DNA of 64,000 nt, from contig VYZI01000238.1 of NCBI GenBank assembly GCA_013397695.1, positions 434,001-498,000 on the forward strand, in the 5' to 3' direction. Position numbers and translations under genes: made by a program. The DNA is from Centropus unirufus. Its lineage: Eukaryota > Chordata > Aves > Cuculiformes > Centropidae. The notes below the pieces were generated by a model. It did not search any database and was not told the DNA's origin. It saw only the letters and a program-made list of their open reading frames with translations. Positions 7,911 through 20,500 of this stretch are shown here, piece by piece. Numbering within the stretch: position 1 is the stretch's first letter; each line of letters begins with the position of its first letter.

Positions 7911-10900
7911 CTAATTGATGTCTTGGGTATTTACTGTCTGATTATAAAGATCTATTATGGTCTGTGATATGTCCAGTAGTATCTTTTACTGACACTCCAA
8001 TTTGGAATTATCTCTCCAGAGTGAGAGCCAGTACAAGCTCCTCCATGATGAATGTGGATTTGAGGAAAAAAAATAATTAAAAAACCTTTTCTGCACTCCT
8101 GTCTTTCTTGCTGTTCTTCCTGTTCTTTGATCTCTTTGCTGTAGAAATCCTTTGTCAAGATTCCTGCTCCTGATGTGCTTGAAAAAGTTTATCTTTAATT
8201 TTCCTTTAATAATTTTTCAGCATTCCTCAAATTCTTTTTCATATTGTTTTATATTTCTTAGCTCACCAGAATTTTTAATACTACTCAGCTTCTTGAAGGT
8301 TGCTTTTATTTCTCATAGATTTTATATATAGTAGGAGCCATTCTATGCTACCAGTCACCTTCTGGTAGTTTCTAGTCTTTAGACTGCATTTGTTTGGTAG
8401 GTGGCAGAGTAATTTTTTAATTTATGGTCTTTAAAGAATTTCTGGTTTGCCTGCAAACGTTTTGACTCTCAGCAGCTGTTTATTAACAAGATTTTTTAAT
8501 ATTACCTAATTCCCTTTTTCAGAAGTGCTGGTATAGTTAGGCCTTTGGTGCCCTTACTGCTTTTGTGAGAGTGTTAGTTCCTGTGACATTTCTGTGTGGA
8601 CTCGTAAAAACAACTTTTTTCCTCTTTCACATAGGACGGTAGATGGTGCTCTGTCTCCTCAAATTCAAGCTTGGTTGGCTTTGCCATGACTGATCTATGT
8701 AGCCTGTGTGAACAGGCCCTGCAGTTGTACAATTAGTCATTTGTTTTTAATTAGGATGGCACTTGCTGACAGTTTTAAATTAACTCTGCTCGCCCATAAG
8801 TAAAGATCAAAATATGTTTTGATGTTTATGTAGGCACAGACCAAGCCCCCAAGAGTTAAGTAAAACAGCACGCATGCCTTGCATTGTCAGATTTTAGAAT
8901 GCTTGAACTCTTGACCAGAGCTTTGCTGGTAGTGTTAGTTGAAGAATTATGCTGCATTGAATAAATTGTGGTTAACCACTTTTCTCCCAAGCAGTGCTTA
9001 GCAGCAGCACAGCACACTGTAGTGTAGGGGATGGAGGGCAGCTTCTGCATCCACAAGTGCTGGTAGTACTGCTGTCCAGTAGTATCACTGGGAAACTTCA
9101 TTGCAGTTAAAATTCAGCAAGGGGAGCCACCTGCACTTACATACATTAAACTCCTAAAATGGCAAATATTTCAGTTATTTTCAAGCCATCAACACTGCTA
9201 TGTTTCTGAACCCAAGACATGGATTTTGATCCAGTCTGTGTATTGGAACAAGATAGAATTTTGTTCTAGGTCGGGCTGGTTCTGTGGTGGTGGGGAGTGC
9301 AGGGACTGGGGAGGTTTTAAAAGGTGAACAGAGGCTACATTGTGTTTCCTTCCTATTCCCCATCAGAGGACAAATCCAGGACTTCGATAGTAGGTTATTG
9401 TAAAACTGGAGCAGTGGGAGCAGTGGCAGACTGCGGCAGGGACTTGCTGTTGGAAAGGCAGAATAGTGCTGGTTATGTTGGGAGATCTGCAACAGCACTG
9501 TCTCCTCTTGATGATTCTGTTCTTTGTTCTGTAGGCACTGGAAATCTGTAATTTGAAATATTTGGCTTGTAACTCCTTAGATTTCTTATTAGAATTGTAG
9601 CACTGGTAAGGGAACTGGCTCAGTGCAAGATGACAAGCGTTGTGCATTGTTTTTTGAACTGATGATGACATGTACAGCAAATCCCATCAGGATTATTAAG
9701 GTCTAAGGCATTCATGCCAAGATCATTGATGGGCTGAATACATCATTACTAAGGGTGTAGGACTCTCATGTTTCTAAACAGGAAGCTGCTTTCATATACT
9801 AAACAAAAAGAATGGGGAAGCAAAATAGAAAGTTCTACAGAAAATTGAAGCTCAGTGTCCAAGCCAGCCTTTTTGGGGGGTAAAGAATGGGTGGAAGGAA
9901 GAGAATAGATGATTTGGGTTGGGGCGGAAAGCAAGAACCACTGACGGAAAAAGATGTAGTCAGAAACCCTGCTTATGAGTGAACTTTGTCATTGTTACCC
10001 AAATTAGTATGAATGGTAGAAAGGCCTACTCCCAAATTTTGGAAACTTAGGCCAAAAAGCCTATTTAGTTTTACAATGGCATTTGATTAGTTTATAATGT
10101 GACTGCAACAGCAGGGGACTAGGTGTGCTGGCTGGCTGGGTGGGCAGACTGTTGCAAAAAACACTGCATAAGCCTTTGGAAGAGCTGAGTAATGACTGAT
10201 CATGACGGGGGAGGCATTGTATGGTACGTGGTAAGCACGGAGATTTTCTCAAGATGCATCTGGAAATCTTCAGAAGAGATCAGAACATTTAAATGTAAGC
10301 GTGTTTTGTGAATTAGGATGTATTTTTGATCCAGAGTATCTACTGTGTTCCTTAGTCTTACACATTTTTATATTCTGAATGTAAGGGATAGCATAAACCT
10401 TGAATGGAAAAGATAAATTTTCCTATTTGTGAAGATAATAAAGTATTCATGTGGCAATGTAAAATGGTTCTTTAAAACTGCTATAATTCCAGAAATTTCA
10501 GTAAGCCTAATTTGTGTTGTGTATTGAGAGCATAAAATATATTTAATACCTCAGGTAATCGATGCATTTCCAGTTTCTCTTTGGTTTTAATGATGAAAAC
10601 TGCTCTAGGTTTTTAGAACCAGGTAATTAATTGCTTAATAAAGACCTATGCTTCAAGTATCTGTGCTGGCTAAACATGACACTCTGACAGTCTGCTGGTT
10701 CATGTCACCCAAAGTCCGTGTCGGTTCATTGTTGCTGTCTGCAGTAGACAATCTTGTGTTTTGCCCAGCCTGTTTCTGGATTGTTTTGAGCAAGGAACTT
10801 TCAGGAGTGTCTTTAAATTGTTTGACAAGTGGAAGCCTCAATTCCATGAACTATTAGTGGATCAGCTTTAGCCTCTAAAGGAGAACTTAGTGCTGTCAGC

Positions 10901-13900
10901 CTTCTTAGTCCTGTTCCTTTCTTACAGCATTCAGCTGTTGCACAGAAAGTTTACCATCATTGGTAAGGAGGCTGCAAAAACCTTTGGTAGCAACAGCACA
11001 GTTTATCAAATGATTCATAAGGTGATCAGTGCCTAATAAACCCTGTGGCATTCCTACTGCAGTAAATTTTCATTTGCTCTTCTCCGATCTGCTATACTGT
11101 TGGGCAGTAAAACCTCTAGCTTCATGTAAACCGTTGGATGAAGTCCATGTCACTGGAGCCTGCAACTTAACACTTATTGGTGTGAAATGCTGTGTGAAAT
11201 TTTGATCAAGAAAGTCACATAATCCCTTCCCAGACTGTTCTCTAGGAATCACTAAACTTTTATGAACACAAACTTTTTCCTTTTAAAAAGAAGAAAGTGT
11301 ACTGCTCTAAATTTCAAGTTAAAATATGTCGAATGTTAAATGCAAAGGTTATGGTTGCCATGATTGAATGCATTACTGAATTCTTCCAGAGCCTTCAAAT
11401 ATCAGTGGCAGGGAAAAAAACTTGAAACAAGTAAATTGTGCTTCAAGTCTTGGCTTTTTTTTTTTAAGCTCTCCAACAGCTGACTGTAACTTTGTCATTC
11501 ATCCTTAGCATATATTTGCTCTGATTAAGTTGGCTTTTCGTGCTGTAAAGGTGGTACAGGGCAGATAGTTCTAGTTAGCTTTGTTGCAGGAAGTGACTGT
11601 TACACGTACACCCTGTGCTGTAGGTAGTGTGCTAAAGCGGTGTGTTGTAATTTGTTCTGTAGCACCTGTACTTGGTACTTTTCAGTAAAACAATTACCGT
11701 GCTCAGCTGCCCAGATGCTGCATTCCAGAGGTTAGCAGAAGTCTGAGGAAGAAATGAGATATCAACAGATAGCATCTGAGAGCTAATTTGATTTGTTCTG
11801 CGTTTGTAATGCATTCCTCCCAGCTAAGTTCTTGTTGACTGAGGTGCTGCTTATAAAAGGCAAGTGATTCAAAACTCAGCTCTACTTCAGGAGAACCCAC
11901 TGTGGTTAAATTGAACACAACTCTGTAACAATTTTTTCATATCAAACCGTTGATCGTTATTGCTGCCTGTTGGTGTAACTCGAATACTCAGAATTGTTTC
12001 TGTACAATACTGCCCTATCCATAAAGCACATGCTCTAATCTCAGTACCAGCTAATGGAGATTTTCCTAGTAATTAAATGTTAAGCCTTTAGAACTTAAGC
12101 TGCATTCATTCCCTGAAAAGCAACCTAAAACCAGCATTGCCATGGGCATGCACTTCCAGATTCATGACGTGTTGTTGGTAGCACAAGAGGCCCCTGTCCA
12201 CTGTACTCAATCATAAAGCCAGCTGTCATAGCTATTTTTTTTCTTAAGGCAGAATGATGTCTATAACATGATTTTTCTCCCTCAACCCTCCTCCCACACA
12301 CAGTCTCATGAGCTAAAGGGAAATATTTTACACTCCGTGGTTCAGTGGTTGAATGTGAAGTTTACTGTGTAATTTTCCATTACTTCTGGTTTTCTCTGGG
12401 TTCTCTTTTAGTATTGTTGTCTCACCAAATGTGAGAAGGCTTGATTTTTGTGAAGGGCTGGCATATCTGGACTGAAACTTCCTGGAGAGGCATTTCTCCA
12501 TCTTACCCTTGTCTTTCTGGTATGAGTCTTGATACACAGCTCTGAAAAGAGGGTGAGCATTGTTTTTTTTGCCACAGCTGCACAGAGAAGACAATCAGTC
12601 ACACAGAAATAGTGGCATCATCACACTTGCAACAGAGATCTGCTGGGTTGTGATCCAATGTCTCTCCTACTGTCTGTGCCTTCAGTACAGCTCTGTCTTT
12701 TATTACCATGAGTTCTTTTTTGAAAGGGATGCAAACTTTATATCTGATTCAATACCGGTGACCCATTTGGTCACAGAAAAGGAGATTTTAACGATGTAAA
12801 CAAAACAACTGACCAAATCTCCTTTACAGTGTCCTTTTGTAGCCTGTAGCTAGTTGTCAGCTTCAAGAATATACTCCAGTATGTTCTCTGGTAGTCATAA
12901 GAAAACTTTCCCTAGTAATTAGGATTTTTTTACAGGGAAAAAAAAAAGCAATCTTTGCACATCAGTGAACACTTAAACACTTAAACATCTGCATGTTTAA
13001 GCTTCTGCAATCTTTGCATTGATCTGAGAGAAGACATGTCAGTAAAGCTGGCCTTAGTGGACATCATTGCCATGTCAAGCAAATCTGATAATTTTCAACC
13101 TCCAGTCACAAGCTGCAGTTGCAATTTTGAGCTGATGATAATCTCAACCTACTAGCAGAAGAAATGTTAAGTACATTCCTTACTTTTCAAAAGTACCTAT
13201 TCTGATCAGCTGTTTCATGAAGTAGTGCAGCCATGTAAGGAAGTATTGAACTTCTGGCCTGTTCAAAATACAAGTACAATTCTGAAGCATTTGTCTTTAC
13301 CCTCTCTTTGTGCTGAAATGTTGAAGGGAAGGTGTTTGACTGTGGGTTGCAGAGCATTGTTTGAACTAATTGTCCACCCACTCGTTCTTTTTTGTTTAAG
13401 GTAAACCTTGCCTGTGGCATTACCAGTTGCATTGTGCTGATGTTATTCATTAATCCCAAAGTTTTTTATTTCTGGTGAGAATTAGATGGTGGCTAAATAT
13501 CAAAAGCCATGGAATTCTGTATGTGAAAGGTATATCAAAATGTTTGAAAATTTAAAGTCTGGCTACAAAAATTTTAGTGTCCTGAAATGTAACATATGTG
13601 GTCTTTGCAGTATTTTTTTCTAGCTGGAGATGAGCTCCCTTCCTCTAGCAGTGCCCTGCTGAGGGATATTCTAGTCTTGGAGGAAATGGAATTTTATTTC
13701 CACTCTTGAAACCTGCTGTTAATGCTCTGCTTGTGTTCTCTCCTGCATACCTAGCTGAGAGGTACAAGCCTGTGATGGATGAGTGAGAATTTCCAGGAAA
13801 TTTTAACTTATTCGGTGCTTGCTGATAGAATTGCTTACTTGGCCTAAGTAGGAATTGTTTGCAGTGTTTGAGCAGCTCGGGAACTGACATGGGTAGATCT

Positions 13901-16900
13901 GTAGCTTGAATCAATTCTCTCAGTTCTGGGAACAGGAGCTGCCTAAGCCAACAGTGCAATTGTGGGGGAAAATGTTCATTAAGCCACTGCCTGAAGTAAC
14001 ATCAGAGCGCACTTGGTGAAGAATGGAACTTTCAGAGTCCCCTTCTTAGCTTGTTAATACTCATATATATGAAACAGGAATGTGTGCAAGAGTTCAGAAG
14101 AACTGAATGTGGTAGGAATTGTGGTCCCAGGGGTTCATATGGAAGGTATCCTTACTCATTGTACTTAGCCTATTGCAGGTTTAGACACTTGAAAAATAAA
14201 AGCAAACAAAAAAACACCTTGGCTAAACATGTGACGTTCCAAAAACTCTATTTGGTTGGAATTTGTGGTGAGTTGTTTGTACTTTTCTTATTTCATCAGA
14301 AGATACTTACTCACGCCTTATACAGAACTGTGGGACCGAGAGAGTTCGTAAACAGAGCATGAAAATATATGATGTAAGCAGCCAGTTTGCCTTGAGCAGT
14401 TTTTCCTCTTCCACAGGGCCCTGTTGCATAACTGTTCCCTTGAGTCTGGCTCTAGCACTTATGGGCTGGATGGTTATGTGAGAAACTAATCGGAACATTT
14501 TTCACTTTTAAGGACTTGGAATTTCTAGAGAAATCCAGAATTTCTGCATGTAGAAATAGCATCCAGAGAAGCAAGGGTTAATTTCCAGAGGATTCTTTCC
14601 CAGAGTTTTCTTGAAACTTTCCTTAAAAATTTCTTTATAACTCTCTTTATAAGTTATGAATGAATGGAGTATTTTGTGCACATTGAACAGTAAGTTGGGA
14701 CAAGATGCTTTGTCTTGCCTCTTTTTTACTGTTCTGCAATTCTGAGGCATTGTGTGGGGAGACTCTTGGTCCCTGCATCTAAGAGCAAGTGATGCAGGTC
14801 GTGCCGACTTCAGGCCATGTTCCTTTTGTTTTTATGTTGCTTATTAGTTACCCTTCTAATCCAACACCCTTTGTTTCAGACAGAAAGCCGTTGGTGGGAA
14901 TGCAATAGCAAGGAAAGGAGGAATGCTTCATTCATAAATCTGAGAGCATTTGCAAAGGAGGCTATGAATTATTGTCTAATTTCTTTCATCTGAAGAAAAG
15001 AAAGCAGAATATTGCAATTAAACATTTTATTCAAGATTTCCTGCTGAGACTGTGACAGAGCTGCAAATGCAGGGTACGTTGCTGTCGTCTGTAAAGGGTC
15101 TCTTAAGTCCCAGAGCCCAGTAGTGCAGGCTGCCCTATGAGCATATGCATTTTTATTTCCACTTTTATACTGGTAACAAGGAAGAAGCTGGTACCTCTGA
15201 TACTTGAAGGTACTGAAGGAGGCATTAAGCTGAATCTATGGGGTAAATTTTAGTTTCCTTCAATATATAATGCAAATAACTGAGTAATGTGAGTAGAAAC
15301 TTCATTTAGATTTTAAGATTTCTGTGCAGATTTAATAGTAAAAAGAGGACAGTATGAAAAAATATTTTTAAGTGTGAGTCTTACAAAAGGATCTGTCCTG
15401 AATAACTCGATCTCTTTCTCTACAGAGAGCTGATAGGGGTTGATCATACCGCTGTAAAGTGCAAGTCAACAAAGGTAACTCAAAAGACAGAATAATAGGC
15501 TAAGAACTGAGATATGATCCTTGGATTTTGCCCAAGATTTGAGAACAAGAAATTACAAATTTATTCTAATCCTTTCTTATTCTACTGCCACAGCCAAATC
15601 ACTTGGGTGTCACATCAAACTGATATTTTTGTACTGGTAGTTCTGGATCTACACTAGGCAGTAAACTGACTTGGTTGAAATGGTTGGCATGCAATCTCTT
15701 TGTGTCTCTGCATTTCAGTGTGTTCTTAACTATTTCACGGGTGTATTGAGAACTTCTGTTATGTTTTTTAATAGCAAGATACCATATCTGTATCAAATAT
15801 AATTACAACTTTCCACCAGCAATCTAGAAAGGCAGTTTGTGCCACCAGGTCTCTTCACTGGGGCTAGACTGTTAAGTCCCATACAGGTGTTACCTGCATT
15901 TATTCAGTCTCCATTTTTCTAAAACTGCTTGTTATTTAACATTGGGTCATGGGATATAAATCAGGAAAATAAGTTGGGAAACTTTGTAGAACCTTATTCC
16001 TTGCTGTCTTTTCAGACACCTTTACAACCAAGCACATACTCAATTTATGTATAATTTTGGTTGTGTGTCATTGCATTTTGGTTTGGTAGGAATGAAACAC
16101 ACTTGGTTTGTATTGTTTACTGGGTTGTAAATATTAGCATAGGACGTACATTACCTGAGAATGCTGTTCATCCAGAATCAGCAACTGATGGGTGAATGTG
16201 TACACTGTTAATTTCAACAAGAAGCAGCCCTATGGGAACTCTGTTGGTTACGTAAGTTACGCCTAAGTTTCACAGTCTTGAAAGCCAAACTAAGGCTCTC
16301 ACCCGTCAAGTACTTAAAGATACAGCAAGCTGAGAGCCTCCTTGATTGTGGTGTGACAGTACAGCTCACAGAAGGTACAGGCCCTAGCATGTGATATGCA
16401 TTAGGTGGGAGCAAGATGGAGCACTGCATGTTGGGATCCTATAGTCTGTGGGCTGTACCTCAGGGTGCTGAAGATGAAAGCTTCAACAGTGTGAAGCTCT
16501 GTGTGGGCTGTGTTTGGCCCACAGGCTATGTTCACCATCCCTCGTGTTCACTGGAATGTAGAACTTTCCAGCTTAATACAGGCTCTGTTTGTTTTTTTAA
16601 CTGTTTAACAAAATAGAACTTGTAATAATCTTAACCTAAGTGGGAGTAACTTAAAATGCATTAGTTGAGACCAAAGGAATTTCTATTTCACCCATTGCTC
16701 ACACCAACCTTCATTCCAAGCTCTGCTTTGTTGAGAAACTGCCAGTTCAACTGTGGGTGACCTGTATTTACGGGCATGATGTTGCTCAGATTGATGCCAG
16801 GCATTCTCACTTTAGACTTGGGCTTTTACATGGTAACCCTGTGTATCCCTTGGGTACATTTTTGCACAAGTGTGAGTGAACTCCCTGCTTACTTCTGTGC

Positions 16901-17394
16901 CTTTTCTGAATCTGGAGGCTGAACTGATAAACCACAGCAGCCCAGCTTATCCTCTGTGGCTTCACCAAGGAGACTTAAATAAAAGTCATTCAGAATTTTA
17001 TTGTGTGCCACAATTCTGCCTTGGCCTAGCCTTGTGACCTTAATGACTTGATGATCTGCGCTTGGGTGGGGAATATGTTTCCTGGTTTTTCTCCTGGAAC
17101 TTCTCTAATCAATAGAATTTCTAATAGTTACATGATGGAATGACAAAAATGGTCCTGTTTCCTAAGAAATGTCTCTGGTGGCAAAGTTTTTGAAGGTCTG
17201 GAAGTTTCCCTATTGTATTTATTGGAGCCTTTGGCTCATAAACACACTAAACAAAGAAACAATAGATCCCTAGGGGAATTTTAAAAGCTGAAGTGTAGGA
17301 ACTTTAATATTATGAGGACCTAATGCGTTTGATGTGGGAACTTAAATCTGAAGCAGGAATTATGAAAAGAATGTTTGAAGTGAAGATTTAATTA
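7911..17394. other. Gene-free intergenic block (about 9.5 kb)
   Basis: No gene, RNA or recognisable transposon is seen. Open frames stay at or below about 105 codons on either strand, within chance. Small items are a T-run near 11455 and an inverted repeat at 12980-13001. Composition is uniform, with no CpG clustering. Confidence 0.65.
12980..13001. repeat. Short inverted repeat (9-bp arms, 4-bp loop)
   Basis: The arms CTTAAACAT and ATGTTTAAG are separated by CTGC. It sits beside a tandem ACACTTAAA pair, and a direct repeat GCAATCTTTGCA flanks the area at about 12948 and 13007. No function is known. Confidence 0.7.
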
Positions 17395-17500
17395 CATGAT
17401 TTGTTGTTAATCATTTATTATTATATATACAGTGCCAGGGGCTCTCCTGGCACTTTACAGATGATTACAGAATAGCAATTCCCAGATCAAAGATCTTGAT
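17395..17500 (-). mobile_element. Possible ancient LINE 3' tail containing a 9-bp hairpin
   Basis: A TTATTATTATATATA stretch is followed by AGTGCCAGGGGCTC, then TCCTGGCACTTTACA. This resembles the reversed 3' end of old amniote CR1/L3-type elements (TTATTATTATT, then GTGCCTAGGGGCTC, then a GCACTGTACA-like block). The same bases form a perfect hairpin at 17431-17454. The assignment is from remembered repeat sequence and is tentative. Confidence 0.35.
17431..17454. repeat. Perfect hairpin (9-bp arms, 6-bp loop)
   Basis: AGTGCCAGG at 17431-17439 and CCTGGCACT at 17446-17454 are exact reverse complements around a 6-base loop. The stem does not extend beyond this, so it is too short for a microRNA precursor. 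Confidence 0.85.
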
Positions 17501-20500
17501 CATGCAATCTTTGTTCGTGTAAATAGTCCCCATGGTGCATGATCTTGTTCTGTGTTAAAACTCAATAATCCCCCCCAACGCAGCCCAGAACACTGAATAT
17601 TCTGGTGCCATATATTGTATGGATAAAAGATATCTATTGTGTTTTAGTAAACCTCACATTTTGCTACAGCCTCAGTTCTTAATTACAGTGTCAGCAAACA
17701 TTGTGATTATTTCCATGATCGAAGCAGCTTATTTCTGGGCGAAAAGTCCACTACTTTGTTCCCATGTGTTTCAGACCCTGTTGATTTAATGGAGCCAATT
17801 TATTTGCATGTAATTGTTCTGTTAGTGACCAGTATAGAAAGTTTCACCTTCAAAGACAGATGCTGAATGTGAAATACTCCTTGGAGCTATGCAGATGCTG
17901 AAATCTCTACTTGCAAAACATTGTTTTCCTTTGTTCTGTCCTGACACTCTGCCGCTCTACTAGAAATGCCCCCAGTGAGCAATGCACTTAGATGCTTTTC
18001 TTATTCTTTGACTGAAATGACTGTTGCTTATCCACTGGGTTGCTGTAGGCAGCCACAGAAGTGAGCACAGCTTGTGCAGCCATCTTTTGGCTTATATCTT
18101 TGAGTCATAACAGCTCTGGTGGGGAGAGATTGAGGTGATTGTGCACAGAAGGCAAAGGATGCTTTTTTCCCCTCACCAACTGTTACAGGAAGTTAATATA
18201 GCTTTTTGCAGCATGCTATCCCATTGCTCTAAAAGCAGTGACATGTAGCACAGAGAAGGGTATTCTGTCTAGTGATATGTGATGATCTATGTGCCTAAGA
18301 TTCCAGTGTAGTGATCAGAACTCATATCATTGGTCTAGACAGTGGGTAGGGAGTATTGCTAGAGTTTGACACCCAGAGTTGCCTGCTCTTGAAAACACTT
18401 TTTTTTTTTCTTTCAAGGTTGTCTTCAATCATTAAGATTTAAACAATCTGAGGTGTCATATAATTACCCAGAATGTTAATGAAGTCTAATAGTGCAGGAA
18501 TGAGCATTGCTCTGGCCAATAGCTGGATGGCACTGATCAATTTTGTGTTTGCAACTATTAACAGGGAAGCACTTTTTCATGCAACTCCTAATTACATTTA
18601 GAAACTTACTGCTATGAGATAGTAAGGAGGTCAGAAGTCTGAATAGTTAAAAAAATGGGGCTAGGGTAATTTATGGCGGGTAGGTCCATTTGTGACTGTT
18701 AAACATAACAGTTCTAGTGTGATCTCTCAGTCCTAAACTGTTGATTGATGGAGGGTACATTGATGTCCCTGGGGAAGAATTGCTCTATGTTCACACCCTG
18801 TTTCTTATAGTCTTTACCTTGCTGTTGAAAACAATATACTGGGCTAAAGGGAGCTGTCAGCTGGCTCAGAATGATTGTTCTTACTTTCTCACGTGTTGCA
18901 GGTTCTTGGAAAACTTCTGATTTCAGACGCTAATAGAGTGGCTCATTGCATTATTAATCCTCTTTGTATTGTATTCATAGCCACACAACCCTTCCTAAAC
19001 TCCCAAACTCCTGTCTCAGCGTGCCTAGGGCTGAATTCTCAAGAAGGGCTGGTCTGTAGTTGCTACCAATTCTACACGTACAATTCTGACTCTTCCAAAT
19101 CAATGACAAGCCTTCAAAGGGACTGGAGATTCACTGCAGTCATGGATCCCTTGCAGACTGCTCAGATTCAGCAGCAAATGAATGCTGACTGACCCTCATG
19201 GCTTCTTTCTAGGTCTCTCCATAATGCTTTGGTAAAAAGCAGTTTTGACATGCAAAGCTGTGTGTCTGTGCAAAGACAAAAAGTATGATTGTGCAGTGAT
19301 TAAGGTACAAGTGAAGGAATTGTGAACCAGGAATAGGATTATCTAGGCACAGAATGTTGAGTTTCAGACCAACTAATGTAATAGCATTTTTGGAGGGCTC
19401 TGAAACGATATAATATTAAGGGACAGTTTTACAATCACAGGCAGGTTTGGCTGCCATCAGCAGAAGACACATCCCTGCCTTCTCCGTCTTCCCACTTTTC
19501 TTGAGCTATCACTGTTCCCAATCTAACTGATAAGCAGGCTGCAGCTGATTTTAGTTTACTTGAATAAAGCAAGCAATATTGCATGGTAACTGAATAGGAC
19601 TACTTATTCAGTCATCCTTGTGAGACCAATGAACTCTGGCATAAAAATGGTGTAAACGGATGGGAACAATAACTGCTTTAGTTCCTGCAGCTACATCCAC
19701 CTCTGATTGTAAGGCGGAAACCTTGGGTGCAAAATCATTTGGGAGCAGGACAGATTCATCCCATAGTTTGTATAGTCTGTAGGCTGTTACTTCATCAGAT
19801 CTAGATGGCTGTGGTATTCGGGTGCAGTCAGAAGGCCCTAAATATACTACATCTTGTTAATTATTCTTGTGTATATTCCTGTAGGGCTTGAAAGCCCAAA
19901 TTGAGATTGGGATTCCATTGTGTTTGGTGCTGTGCTAATACACATTGCATTTTTGTTTCAAGTCTTGAGTTCAGCAAGGAGCATCAAAATGAAAATGGAA
20001 ATTAAAGGTAAGGGTCTACTAATGAATTGTCATAGCTCCACTGAAAACAGTGGACATTCTGGAGTTCAGCCTTTTCCCAGAAAGATGCTTTCCTGGAGGC
20101 TGAAATGTTTGCCTCACTTTTTGAAACAATTTTAGACTTTTTTTTTGTCTCTAATAACTCACCTTATGTCAGTATAAAGCACCCCAACAGAGCCTGAAAC
20201 AAGACAAGTGATCCTGACATGGTTGCAACCAATCTTGCATGGTTGCAACAGTGAACAGAAGGAGAACTGATATTTGCTTTATGTTTTCCAAGTTTACTGT
20301 AAATGGATGCTTAAGAAACAAGTGACCTCTTGAAGACCTCATGATTCAAAGTGTAACTCAGAACTGTCCATACAGGTTAGTGTGACCCACAAAATATCCG
20401 TTACTCATTCCTTTCTAATTCTGAGACAGCAATGCCTTTGTTTCTCTTTCTCCCACTTTCTCTTTCTCTAACTTGAAGGCAATTATAGGACCCATGGCTT

